Of a stretch of DNA of 35,418 nucleotides, positions 14,876 through 23,649 are shown in pieces. Positions within the stretch are counted from its first letter, which is position 1. Every line of letters starts with the position of its first letter. This DNA comes from Akkermansia sp. (GTDB lineage: Bacteria > Verrucomicrobiota > Verrucomicrobiia > Verrucomicrobiales > Akkermansiaceae): positions 1-35,418 of the forward strand of contig JAFURE010000010.1 in NCBI GenBank assembly GCA_017471985.1, written 5' to 3'. The notes under the pieces are model-generated. The model searched no databases. It worked only from the letters and a program-made list of their open reading frames with translations, and was not told the DNA's origin. The position numbers and the translations under genes were made by a program.

Positions 14876-17773
14876 ATGAAACGCACTCTTTTTCTCTCTC
14901 TCCTTTTAGGCGTGGCCATGCTGCCGCTTTATGCTGTTGAGTGGAATACAGCAACGTCAGGCAATCAATCAGTTGCAGAAGACGTAACGGTTAATGCAGA
15001 CGTCAATGTCGGAGATATCACATTCAATGGCGATTCTACCGTGTCCGGTACAGGTAGTATCAGCGGGACCGGTAACCTGACGGTGAATAGCGGAACGGTG
15101 GTGTTCGATGGGGTGTCTCGCCCGAACAGCACGGGGAATATTACAGTGGCTGCCGGTGCAACCCTCGAGATTACCGATGGAACTCGCCTGTTGACGCTGG
15201 AGCACAACCAAAATTCTGTGGTAACGGTAAATGGTACCCTGAGAGTGGCTAACCTCGCTTATGGTGGTAGCTTGGGTTCTTTGCGCGATAACATAGGCGC
15301 ACAGTGGGGGAGTGATTCCTTCATCTTAAACGGTGCCACGTCTGCGGAAACCAGTCCGAGGATTGAGATTACGGAGAGTGGTTCTGCTACGATTGGTGCC
15401 CGTCTAAACGGTTGGGGCTCTTATTTTACTTTTGCTGTAGCCGAAGGTAAGAGTTTTTCGTGGGATGCCTCGGGCAATGGTAATGTGCTTACTCATGAAA
15501 GAGCCGGTAGTGTGCTGGTGCTTGAAGCCGGTGAAGAGGCTACTTTCGTTTTGGGGAAGGATATCGGCACCGGGTTGACGATTCAGAAGACCGGATCTGG
15601 TACATTGGTGCTCAACAGCACAATCAATCTTGATAGTGGCCGACTCCTCAGTATCGTTGATGGTACGGTGCAGTTCGGTGACAATGTCAATATCGCTTCT
15701 GCCGGTGGTGGATTCGATGTGTATGATAATGCCACGATGGATTTGGATGGTAAGGGCGGCGTATCCGGACAAGCGGTAACTGTATATGGCTCTGTTATCA
15801 ACGCTCAGAACAATGCCATGCAGATACGTCTGGAGAGTACCGGTACCTTCAGTATATCGGAAGATGCCACTTCGGGCAGTTCCGGTTCGTTGATGGTGAC
15901 AGATGGTGCTACTGTTGATCTTGGTGGTTATGTCTTCTACAATACCATTGACATCTCGAATGGCGGCTCAGTTTTGAATGCCGAAAAACACCAGGGCCTG
16001 CTTATTCTGGGCATGAATGAAGAATGGGTGACAGAGCTGGATTCTGACATGCTTTCCACTTGCGGCGGTACTCTGGGGTCGAACGGCAGCATCGAAGCGA
16101 GCATTAGCGAGGATTTGGACTCTGTGTCCCCCGAGGTTGATTTGGCAAAGGGACGCCTGTATGCAGGCAACTCTGTTTCTATAGCCGGTTCCGGGATGGA
16201 AAATGTAACCATTACCGGTTATACTTCCGAATATGGTGCCGTAAGTGCCCAGAATGGTGATATATACATTGCTGATGTGGCCGATGTCACACTGAGCAAC
16301 AACGCTGCGACCAATCCTACAATTGATGACTACAATCGTGCCGGCGCTCTGAGTGCTACAGGGGCTGTTACGGTAGAGGCAGCCGGTGTTATCACCATCA
16401 GCGGTAATTCAGCTTCGTCGAACTCTACATCCGGTGGTGCCGTGTATGCCGGTTGGGATATTTCAATGACGGGTGCAAGCATTACTCTGACCGGCAATTC
16501 AATCGGTAGTGGGGATGCTGACAATCCCGATTATTATTCGGGCGGTGCATTGAAGAGTGACATCGCCATTTATTTGACTTCCACAGAGGGGAATATCGAA
16601 ATCAGCTCTAATACTGCAGACGAAGCCGGTGGTGCTCTCTATTCATCCACCGGTGTGGATATCTACTCGGCTGCAGATATTGCTATAACCGACAATAAGA
16701 CTTTGGTTGGTGATGGAGGTGCTGTTTACAGCGATAGTAATGTGACCATTACTCCCGGTGAGGGCGGGACTGTGACCATCAGTGGTAACGAGGCCGGCGG
16801 TTACGGTGGCGCGATTTATAGTTACGATACGGTAAGCCTGAGCGGTGGTTCTTACGAAATTACCGACAATGTCGCCGGTGGTTCCGGTGGTGCTATCTTC
16901 GCGTACAACGTTGAGCTTACGGCAGACGCCGGCGATATCGTGTTCTCCGGCAATACGCATGAAGGTGGGGTAGCTAATGACGTGGCTCTCGATGGCGGTT
17001 CTGCCACTCTTACGGCTACCGGCGGGAACAAGGTTGAACTGAACGGCGGCATTACCGGCGCCTCTGAAATATATGTCGAGACCGATGAGGAATCCGTGGT
17101 CAGGTTGGGGGGAACTTCCGGCACGGAGTCTCTCAGCATCGTTGGTGGGAAGGTTGAGGGTATTGTGGCCGAGGATGGTACCATCGCTCAAATCGACATT
17201 TCTTCTTCCCTTACGCTCGATGGCGGCACGATGCAGGATATTGCACTTGTGGCTTCCGGTGATGCGGTGGCTATGAGTGGCTCCGGTACGTATGTGTTCA
17301 ACTCCGTCGCTGCTCTCGAGTTTATGTCCGGCTATTCAGATGATTCCCTTGCCACAACGGTTCAGGCTGTTACGGTGAATACTCTGTTGAATGGCTTTGC
17401 AACGGTGGAGGGTGAGTTGGCTATCAGCCTGACAAAAGAATTACTGGAATTCGCTTTGACTCAGGCAGATGGCTCCGCTCTTGATATGGCTTTTACGCTG
17501 ATGGTGGATGAAACCGCCGTTGTGGATGGCGTCACTTTCACCTTCTCTCTGACAGATGAGGCCATTACCTTGCTGGAAGGGTATAACTTGATGGAGTATG
17601 GCTTCTACAACGGCGATGACGAGATGTTGGGTGAGAATAGCGTTGATGTGACCGATCCCACCACAGTGGTGTTCTCCATCAAGGGCTTGATCGGTGTCGT
17701 TCCTGAGCCTGCCACCACCACGCTTTCCCTGTTGGCTCTCAGTGTGCTGGCTATGCGTCGTCGCCGCCGTTAA
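14876..17773 (+). CDS. PEP-CTERM surface protein with chlamydial Pmp-type repeats
   Basis: 965-aa exported beta-helix protein. The signal peptide is about 1-20 (LPLYA). Residues 25-470 are Gly/Ser/Thr/Asn-rich solenoid typical of autotransporter-associated repeats (ITFNGDSTVSGTG, LVLNSTINL). Residues about 480-700 carry six GGA(I/V/L) motifs (first at 520, last at 671) spaced about 25-40 residues and interleaved with xxGN turns such as VTISGN and IVFSGN, i.e. the GGAI/FxxN signature of Pmp repeats. There is no C-terminal autotransporter barrel; the end is VPEPATTTLSLLALSVLAMRRRRR, the PEP-CTERM signal for exosortase sorting (residues about 942-965). It is likely displayed on the surface as an adhesin. 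The GH18 gene follows after 29 nt. Confidence 0.88.
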   Translation: MKRTLFLSLLLGVAMLPLYAVEWNTATSGNQSVAEDVTVNADVNVGDITFNGDSTVSGTGSISGTGNLTVNSGTVVFDGVSRPNSTGNITVAAGATLEITDGTRLLTLEHNQNSVVTVNGTLRVANLAYGGSLGSLRDNIGAQWGSDSFILNGATSAETSPRIEITESGSATIGARLNGWGSYFTFAVAEGKSFSWDASGNGNVLTHERAGSVLVLEAGEEATFVLGKDIGTGLTIQKTGSGTLVLNSTINLDSGRLLSIVDGTVQFGDNVNIASAGGGFDVYDNATMDLDGKGGVSGQAVTVYGSVINAQNNAMQIRLESTGTFSISEDATSGSSGSLMVTDGATVDLGGYVFYNTIDISNGGSVLNAEKHQGLLILGMNEEWVTELDSDMLSTCGGTLGSNGSIEASISEDLDSVSPEVDLAKGRLYAGNSVSIAGSGMENVTITGYTSEYGAVSAQNGDIYIADVADVTLSNNAATNPTIDDYNRAGALSATGAVTVEAAGVITISGNSASSNSTSGGAVYAGWDISMTGASITLTGNSIGSGDADNPDYYSGGALKSDIAIYLTSTEGNIEISSNTADEAGGALYSSTGVDIYSAADIAITDNKTLVGDGGAVYSDSNVTITPGEGGTVTISGNEAGGYGGAIYSYDTVSLSGGSYEITDNVAGGSGGAIFAYNVELTADAGDIVFSGNTHEGGVANDVALDGGSATLTATGGNKVELNGGITGASEIYVETDEESVVRLGGTSGTESLSIVGGKVEGIVAEDGTIAQIDISSSLTLDGGTMQDIALVASGDAVAMSGSGTYVFNSVAALEFMSGYSDDSLATTVQAVTVNTLLNGFATVEGELAISLTKELLEFALTQADGSALDMAFTLMVDETAVVDGVTFTFSLTDEAITLLEGYNLMEYGFYNGDDEMLGENSVDVTDPTTVVFSIKGLIGVVPEPATTTLSLLALSVLAMRRRRR

Positions 17774-17802
17774 TCTAACGTTTTCAACCGACTTATACAC
17801 AT

Positions 17803-19272
17803 ATGATAAAGAAATTAGGATATTTACTTCCTTTACTCGCGCTGCCGCTACAGGCTCTCACGGTCGAGACCCGCGCGACTCACGGCGTGTTCTATGCCGG
17901 TGTTGAAAAACAGGTTTGTCTGCAGATTAAGCTCGAGGCTACAGCCGCAGATGTCGGCAAGACTGTTTCTGCCATGAGTTTTACTACCGGTAAAACGACA
18001 AGAGCGGCCGATATTACGCAGGCTCGCTTGTACAGAAGCTCTGAAAATGTATTCACTCTGAATACCGGCGATGACAACCGCCGTGCCGTGCAGTTGGGAA
18101 CGTGTCCCGCCTCATCGGGTAAGATGGCATTTGCTCCCAATCTCACCATTTCACAGGCCGGTACCACCTACCTCTGGCTGGTGTATGATATCGCATCTGC
18201 TGCCAAGGGTAACAACAAAATTGACGGCGTTTGCTCTGCTGTGACCTTCGGTGGTTCCAATGTGAAGGCTACGGCAAAAATGGGCACCTATGTGAAGAGC
18301 CGTCAGTATGCAACAGTGTATCCCTTCAAGCACCGCATCGTGCCGTACTATCGCACTATGTGGGTCATGGGCTGGGCGGCCGCTCCCCTGAATGCTACTC
18401 ACTTCAAGAACTTTACCGATATCATTCACTTCGGTTATACGCTGAATGGTGATGGTACCGTTAACTACCAGTGGTATGGTGAAGGTGTGGATCATCCCTC
18501 GACTGCAACCGCAGCCCGTAACAAGCTTAAGTCGCTCCGTGGCACGGCCAAGTCGCGCATTATTGCCGGTTTTGGTCATGTGGATGATGGTCTGACGGCA
18601 TTCTATCGTAACAATACCGACCGCAACGCTCGCAAGTCCATTGCAAAAAATATAGCTAAGTTTGTGCTCGATGGCGGTTACGACGGCATCGATATTGACT
18701 GGGAGTACCCCGACAATGCCAACGAATGGATTTACCTGACCTATTTGCTGGCTGACCTGCGTGAGGAGCTGGCCGGCTCGGCCGTTTCGGTGAGTATGGC
18801 TGCTACAGTGTGGTACATGGTTCCCTGGCACGAGACGACCGACCAAGTGGACTTTATCAATACCATGAGCTATGACCAACAGGGCGAACAGCACTCCCCC
18901 ATGTGGATTATGCAGCAGGATGCCAATACCTGTCACTCTGCGCTGAGAATGCCCAAGACGAAGGTGGTGCTCGGTTTGCCGTTCTACACGAACCGTTATT
19001 ATGTGCTGTGGGATCAGGCCGGTTGGAATGGCGTTGTGTCTCAGCACCCCAACCTGGCTCCCTCTGTCAATCAGGCTCAGATGACGACCGGCAACGGTAC
19101 TACCATGCACTCATTCAATGGTGTGAACCTGATTAAGGATAAGTGCAAGTGGGTGAAGGACAACGGCTATGGTGGCGTCATGATTTGGGCTTACGATACA
19201 GACGTGGCGCTCACGCACAAGATGTCGCTGGGTAAGGCGATGTACTCTGTCATCAAACAGACCAGACGTTAA
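17803..19272 (+). CDS. GH18 glycosidase with a sialidase-type N-terminal domain
   Basis: Exported 489-aa enzyme. The signal peptide is about 1-18 (LPLQA). Residues about 20-165 match the BNR-repeat neuraminidase N-terminal domain (VCLQIKLEAT, ITQARLYRSS, YLWLVYDIASAAKGNNKID). The GH18 barrel follows, with DGIDIDWE at 294-301 giving the DxxDxDxE motif and catalytic acid E301, then SMAATVW, the YD pair in TMSYDQQG, and MIWAYDTD near the end. GH18 includes chitinases and endo-beta-N-acetylglucosaminidases (N-glycan release); in a gut mucin degrader the second is attractive but cannot be decided by eye. It sits 29 nt behind the Pmp-repeat gene, is probably co-transcribed, and ends before a terminator. 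Confidence 0.87.
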   Translation: MIKKLGYLLPLLALPLQALTVETRATHGVFYAGVEKQVCLQIKLEATAADVGKTVSAMSFTTGKTTRAADITQARLYRSSENVFTLNTGDDNRRAVQLGTCPASSGKMAFAPNLTISQAGTTYLWLVYDIASAAKGNNKIDGVCSAVTFGGSNVKATAKMGTYVKSRQYATVYPFKHRIVPYYRTMWVMGWAAAPLNATHFKNFTDIIHFGYTLNGDGTVNYQWYGEGVDHPSTATAARNKLKSLRGTAKSRIIAGFGHVDDGLTAFYRNNTDRNARKSIAKNIAKFVLDGGYDGIDIDWEYPDNANEWIYLTYLLADLREELAGSAVSVSMAATVWYMVPWHETTDQVDFINTMSYDQQGEQHSPMWIMQQDANTCHSALRMPKTKVVLGLPFYTNRYYVLWDQAGWNGVVSQHPNLAPSVNQAQMTTGNGTTMHSFNGVNLIKDKCKWVKDNGYGGVMIWAYDTDVALTHKMSLGKAMYSVIKQTRR

Positions 19273-19303
19273 CGGATTGCACTCAGCTCTGTAAAAAGTA
19301 TAT

Positions 19304-19343
19304 TCCCCTGTTCGCCGATGTGCGGGCAGGGGGAGTTTATTTT
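19304..19343 (+). terminator. Terminator after the GH18 gene
   Basis: TCCCCTG (19304-19310) pairs with CAGGGGGA (19327-19334) around an inner CGC/GCG stem, followed by GTTTATTTTT. Confidence 0.75.
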
Positions 19344-19376
19344 TCGGTGGCCATTGCAGCTCATTAGAAGGCAGAA

Positions 19377-21056
19377 CTAATCGTAGTGTGGGTTAGTTCT
19401 ATCGAGTTTTTCGGCCTGTCTCAGACTTGCGTCCAGATTTGGGTTCATGGGCCATATTTCAGCGGCCTTTTTCCAAGCTGTGGTGTAGGCTGTCTCGTCT
19501 CGGCGCTTCAGGGCTTTTGCTCCCTCCCGCAGGTACATATCGCTTTCTGCTTTCTTTTGGGAGCACAGTGCGAGTTCCTTCGTTACCGCGCAATCGCTGC
19601 TCATGGCAGAAAGTCGGGCAATAGCTCGCTCAGCCGCATTGTAATCTTTTGCCTTCATCGCGCTCTGCAGTCGTTTCTGCCAGCTCCTGAAGTTCGCGAT
19701 ACGTCTGCGCTCTGCTGTGGAGAACTCTCTGACGCTGAACATGTGCTCACCCTCGCGGTATGAATGTTCCAGTGCTTCGTTAGCGCCGACAAGTCTGTTC
19801 TCCTGCAGCATGGTATTGACAGCTTGCATGCGCTTATCTACAGATTCGCGGTGCTGGAGTGCTCGGGCTGCCAGATTTTCACCGGTACCTATGCCTTCTT
19901 CACGGAAAAGGTGTCGGCACAGACGGGCTCCAATGGTGGCATGGTTGTAGAATCCCTGCGCGAGCAACTGTGCCACATAGGCCTCGTAACTGCTGCGGGC
20001 ATCTGCAGCGGTTGAAGAGATGAGAGCCTCATTTTCATGAATCTTGGCTCTGAGTCGGGAAATGGTATGGTTATTGTGAGCCATGAGCACCACATTGGAG
20101 TTCCCCCGTTGTCCGGCCGCTTTTTTCTGTCTGGCGCTGTTACGGTTCAGCAGGCTGTTGTTGGAGGCAGTCAACTCATCGATTTGCTGTTGCAGCCGCG
20201 CGTTTTCTTCTCGTCTGGCAGTATTGGCATGCCGGGCATCTCGTACGCTGTCGATGGCTTGGATAAGAGATATGGCGGTATCATCATTCTTCAGACCGAC
20301 AAGCAGATGGCGTGCTTCGGTAATAACTTCGCTCTTGGTTGCTTCAGCCGTGAGTGCCAGCAACTTTTCCATGGTGGTATGGGCTTCCCCCGGTTTTTCT
20401 GCAGGCTGCTGCAGGTAGCGTTCAAAGCGCAGCCTGTCCGCTATAGAATCTGCCTTGGCTGCCTGGGCCGGGGCTGACTGCTGCGGAACGGCGTTGGCTT
20501 GCGCCTCGGCAATATGGCTGACCGGTGTCGTTGGTGGCGTTTCAACACCTTTCTGCTTGTGTTCCGCAATTGCCGGTGCTGCAATTGCTGTATCGGACGA
20601 GACAGGGTGCTCAACCTCTTGAACGGATTCCGGCAATGGGATATGCTTGGGCATGATATAGCCGGTTTGCCACGAGAAATAAATGGGGCTGCGGTGATAG
20701 ACCATCTCCTCCGGCATACCCGGGCTGCGACGAACCGGTATTTCACGGGGCAGTGCCCGCCGGGTGGTGTCGGCTGAACTTTGATTATCTGATTGCGACG
20801 GCATGCCCGGCATACCACGTTTGGGAGCTTCTTCCGGAGCTGTTGACTGCAGTTTACGGGGTGGCTCACCATTTGAGGGTGTCATGCTCTGCAGCATTTC
20901 CTGCATTTGCAGCACGTGCTCCGGCACGCCCGGGTTGCTGCGTTTGGGCACTTCGATGGGAATAGAGGGAGCCTGTGGTTGTTGGGCTGCAACCGGTAAC
21001 AATGCTCCGGTGCTCCACAGCCATAGTACTTTTTGTATCTTCCCACTGAAAATCAT
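19377..21056 (-). CDS. Exported coiled-coil protein with P-G-M-P repeats
   Basis: 559 aa, family not recognised. A signal peptide covers about 1-24 (LPVAAQ). Three copies of a motif E-(V/A/I)-P-x-R-x-x-P-G-(V/M)-P occur at about 35-48, 76-89 and 105-118, in a Pro-rich, low-complexity N-terminal third. The middle (about 220-360) is helical, with a clear coiled coil (ENARLQQQIDELTASNNSLLNRN). The C-terminal third is helical and TPR-like (ALKRRDETAYTTAWKKAAEIWPMNP). The start at 21056 is chosen over the longer frame because a promoter ends 16 nt upstream and the signal peptide begins there. Possible envelope scaffold; function unknown. Confidence 0.78.
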   Translation of the reverse strand: MIFSGKIQKVLWLWSTGALLPVAAQQPQAPSIPIEVPKRSNPGVPEHVLQMQEMLQSMTPSNGEPPRKLQSTAPEEAPKRGMPGMPSQSDNQSSADTTRRALPREIPVRRSPGMPEEMVYHRSPIYFSWQTGYIMPKHIPLPESVQEVEHPVSSDTAIAAPAIAEHKQKGVETPPTTPVSHIAEAQANAVPQQSAPAQAAKADSIADRLRFERYLQQPAEKPGEAHTTMEKLLALTAEATKSEVITEARHLLVGLKNDDTAISLIQAIDSVRDARHANTARREENARLQQQIDELTASNNSLLNRNSARQKKAAGQRGNSNVVLMAHNNHTISRLRAKIHENEALISSTAADARSSYEAYVAQLLAQGFYNHATIGARLCRHLFREEGIGTGENLAARALQHRESVDKRMQAVNTMLQENRLVGANEALEHSYREGEHMFSVREFSTAERRRIANFRSWQKRLQSAMKAKDYNAAERAIARLSAMSSDCAVTKELALCSQKKAESDMYLREGAKALKRRDETAYTTAWKKAAEIWPMNPNLDASLRQAEKLDRTNPHYD

Positions 21057-21072
21057 ATACCTACTTCGACAG

Positions 21073-21101
21073 ACTATATCAAACAATACAGCTGATGACA
21101 A
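21073..21101 (-). promoter_or_regulatory. Promoter of the coiled-coil protein gene
   Basis: TTGTCA (21101-21096), 17-bp spacer, TATAGT (21078-21073); predicted leader about 10 nt. Confidence 0.65.
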
Positions 21102-21214
21102 GCACAAAAAAGCGCAGCTGCTATTCCATGGCTGTGGTGGATATGATACTGTCTTAAGGTTGGTTCGGAACTTAAATTGATTTTTTCCTTGTTTTTAAGC
21201 AAAAAATTGTTACA

Positions 21215-22082
21215 TTGTACAACATACACGATAGGAACAGATTCTCTTTTATCGCTGCATTACTTCTTATCGGCAGTCTGGTGGCTCCTGCTGCGGAAGT
21301 CTGGGCGCCCGGCGTTTACATGGTATGATTACCACAAAACCGGCAGCAATGATGGCACCATGGCCGATACCGCCATGTGCTGGGCTGCATCGGCTAGTCA
21401 TGTCATTTCCTGGTGGCAGAATCATAACAAGGCCAGCCTTTCTGCCTCTGTTCCTCAGAATGAAAAAGTATTCGACACCTTCAAAGGCGTATATACAAAC
21501 GGTGGGGGTAAGTCTGCCTATGCATACGAGTGGTGGGTAAACGGTGATTGGTCTGCTCCCCGGAATGGCGGTTGTGCCTCGGTCGACAAGGGCATGCCGA
21601 GTGAATACATTGCCTCCGCCAACGGGGGATTCCTCAAAGGTATCTACGATACGAAAGCCTATCCCATTACTATTGCCTCAAGTTCTAATAATCCCTACGC
21701 TTATAGTGAGGCGGTGGTCAAGGCGTTGCAGGATGGCTATGCTCTCTCTGTTTCAGTGGAAAACTCCGGGATTGCACATGCGTACACGCTCTGGGGTGCT
21801 GAGTATGAAATTACAGGCAATGGCTATGAACTCACCTCAGTGTGGCTTACTGATTCCGACGATATCAATAATTCCCCCCGGCTGTTCAAACAAGGCGTTG
21901 TCTGTCTTTATTCGGAAAAAAATGGAGGAACCGGTAGTGTAGCCTTCAATACCAATATGGGGCCACAGTTGATGGCGGTTTCGGGGCTTCGCGTTGAACC
22001 TGTCAGCATTCCGGAACCGGCAACAGCAGTTCTCAGTCTTTCAGCCCTGCTCGGCCTTGTCTCCAAACGGCGCAGACGCTGA
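21215..22082 (+). CDS. IdeS/Mac-like cysteine protease with PEP-CTERM, frameshifted
   Basis: Homologue of the streptococcal IgG-cleaving IdeS/Mac peptidases (C66). The catalytic part is open from 21177 to 22082 (301 codons). Counting from 21177: HKT with K54 (oxyanion lysine, cf. IdeS K84), MCWAASASHVISWW with C68 (cf. C94, CGAATAGNMLHWW), HAYTLWGAEYE with H201 (cf. H262, HVINLWGADFD), LTDSD with D226/D228 (cf. D284/D286). The lysine-cysteine spacing is 14 here versus 10 in IdeS; histidine-aspartate is 25 versus 22. The end is IPEPATAVLSLSALLGLVSKRRRR, a PEP-CTERM anchor. The good signal peptide (SFIAALLLIGSLVAPAA-EVWAPGV) is in another frame (codons from about 21215, TTG) and reaches a stop at 21326; one extra base near 21315-21317 (TTT) would explain this. 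Either recent pseudogene, phase-variable gene or sequence error. Substrate IgG is not shown. Confidence 0.8.
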
Positions 22083-22104
22083 GTTTATCTCATTTCCCCT
22101 ACAA

Positions 22105-22145
22105 AACGGCATATCCCCGACACGGGATATGCCGTTCTTATTTTA
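22105..22145 (+). terminator. Terminator after the IdeS-like gene
   Basis: 13-bp stem AACGGCATATCCC (22105-22117) with its complement (22124-22136), 6-nt loop, then CTTATTTTA. Confidence 0.88.
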
Positions 22146-22249
22146 TGCCACAGGATAGCATCCTCAGGCGTTATTCTCGGTGAGCAACTCCGATGCTGCT
22201 ATTGGAGCGATTTATCCCGTGTTGACCTGCAACATGTCCCTTTTTGGGC

Positions 22250-22278
22250 TTGCACCTACGGTGGCACTGCGGTAGAAT
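22250..22278 (+). promoter_or_regulatory. Promoter abutting the M20 peptidase start
   Basis: TTGCAC (22250-22255), 17-bp spacer, TAGAAT (22273-22278), then 7 nt to the ATG at 22286. A leaderless transcript is predicted. Confidence 0.7.
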
Positions 22279-22285
22279 GTGGGTC

Positions 22286-23623
22286 ATGAGCAAGCTGGAT
22301 GACCTTTTCGCTTTTCTGAGTATTCCGAGTGTATCTGCCGTAGCTGAATATGCCCCTGAGGTGGAGCGCTGTGCCGACTTCCTGGTGAACAAGCTCAGCT
22401 CCCTCGGCTTTGAGGCTGTTAAGCACATGACCGATATTCACCCCATTGTGGTGGCTCACAGTCCCAAGGTGGAGGGTAAACCGACCGTTCTGATTTATGG
22501 TCACTACGATGTGATGCCCGTTGACCCGCTCAACGAGTGGCTCAGTGATCCCTTTAACCCCAAGGTGCGCGACGGTCGTGTGTATGCCCGCGGTGCTTCC
22601 GACGACAAGGGCGAAATCATGGCTCATATTCTGGGTGTGCAGGAAATCATCCGCAAGGACGGCGCCCTGCCGCTCAACGTTATTTTCCTGCTTGAGGGTG
22701 AGGAGGAGCGTGGCAGCACCAGCCTGTTTGAGTTCATGCAGAAGCCTGAGGCTAAGGAACTGCTGGCTTGCGATGTGATAGTGGTGAGCGATACCGGTAT
22801 GGCCGCTCCCGATGTTCCCTCTCTTTCCTATGGTCTGAAGGGGCTGTGCTGCTTTGAGCTCGAGGTGAGCGCTCCCTGCATGGACCTGCACTCCGGTGTG
22901 TTCGGCGGTGCCGTGGCTAACCCCATCACCACACTGTGTGAGATGGTGGCTTCCACTCACGATGCCGATAACCACGTGACGGTCGAGGGCTTCTACGATG
23001 GAGTGAGCGATATCGCCGACTGGGAGCGCGAGAGCTGGCGCCGCGTGCCCGGTATGAGTAATGCTGAGCTGGCTGAGCTTACAGGCGTGCCCGAGCTGCG
23101 CACCGAGACCGGCTACACCGGTGCTGAGTGTGTGTATGCCCGCCCGACTTTTGAGCTCAATGGCATTTCCGGCGGTTACGAGGGCGAGGGCTCCAAGACT
23201 GTTATCCCCACCAAGGCTCTTGCTAAGATGAGCTGCCGTCTGGTACCCGGTCAGGACCCGGAGGATATTCTGAATAAGGTGGAGGCTCACTTCCGCAAGG
23301 TTTGCCCGCCCAGCGTGCGCATGAAGTTCACCCGCCAGCACGGTGGCGAGGCTTATCTGAGTGATCCCCACTCCCCCTGGGGCAAGGCTGCTCAGCAAGC
23401 CCTCGAGATGACCTTCGGCAACCCTCCCGTCCTTGTGCGTGAAGGTGGCTCTATTCCTATCATTGCCGAGGTGTCCAAGGTGCTGGGCAAGGATGCCATC
23501 TTCCTGGGAATGGATTTGCCCGATGCCCGCATTCACTCCCCCAATGAGAACATGCGTGTCGATATCTTCGAGAAGGGTATCAGCATGGCCGAGAACCTGC
23601 TGCGCCTGATGGCCGGCGCATAA
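22286..23623 (+). CDS. M20 family dipeptidase
   Basis: Cytosolic di-zinc metallopeptidase of 445 aa in the CPG2/carnosinase-like branch, probably cleaving dipeptides taken up or made during proteolysis. Metal and catalytic motifs: GHYDV (H73, D75), ARGASDDKG (D106 bridging metals), EGEEERGS (E140-E141, general base and ligand), then DTGMAAPDVPSLSYGLKG and the lid-domain DLHSGVFGG typical of this branch. A TTG 42 nt upstream keeps the frame open, but it is the -35 element itself; the ATG at 22286 starts the conserved N-terminus MSKLDDLFAFLSIPSV and is preferred. No signal peptide. The ABC ATPase gene follows after 26 nt. Confidence 0.9.
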   Translation: MSKLDDLFAFLSIPSVSAVAEYAPEVERCADFLVNKLSSLGFEAVKHMTDIHPIVVAHSPKVEGKPTVLIYGHYDVMPVDPLNEWLSDPFNPKVRDGRVYARGASDDKGEIMAHILGVQEIIRKDGALPLNVIFLLEGEEERGSTSLFEFMQKPEAKELLACDVIVVSDTGMAAPDVPSLSYGLKGLCCFELEVSAPCMDLHSGVFGGAVANPITTLCEMVASTHDADNHVTVEGFYDGVSDIADWERESWRRVPGMSNAELAELTGVPELRTETGYTGAECVYARPTFELNGISGGYEGEGSKTVIPTKALAKMSCRLVPGQDPEDILNKVEAHFRKVCPPSVRMKFTRQHGGEAYLSDPHSPWGKAAQQALEMTFGNPPVLVREGGSIPIIAEVSKVLGKDAIFLGMDLPDARIHSPNENMRVDIFEKGISMAENLLRLMAGA

Positions 23624-23649
23624 GAGTTGTTTGGCTTAGCCCTCCCGGT

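Noticed and set aside
18151..19110. 319-codon open frame on the minus strand
   Set aside because: Antisense to the GH18 barrel, no motifs.
22256..23536. 426-codon open frame on the minus strand
   Set aside because: Fully antisense to the M20 peptidase gene, whose motifs and promoter are clear; the composition (His, Gly, Leu rich) is that of a shadow frame.
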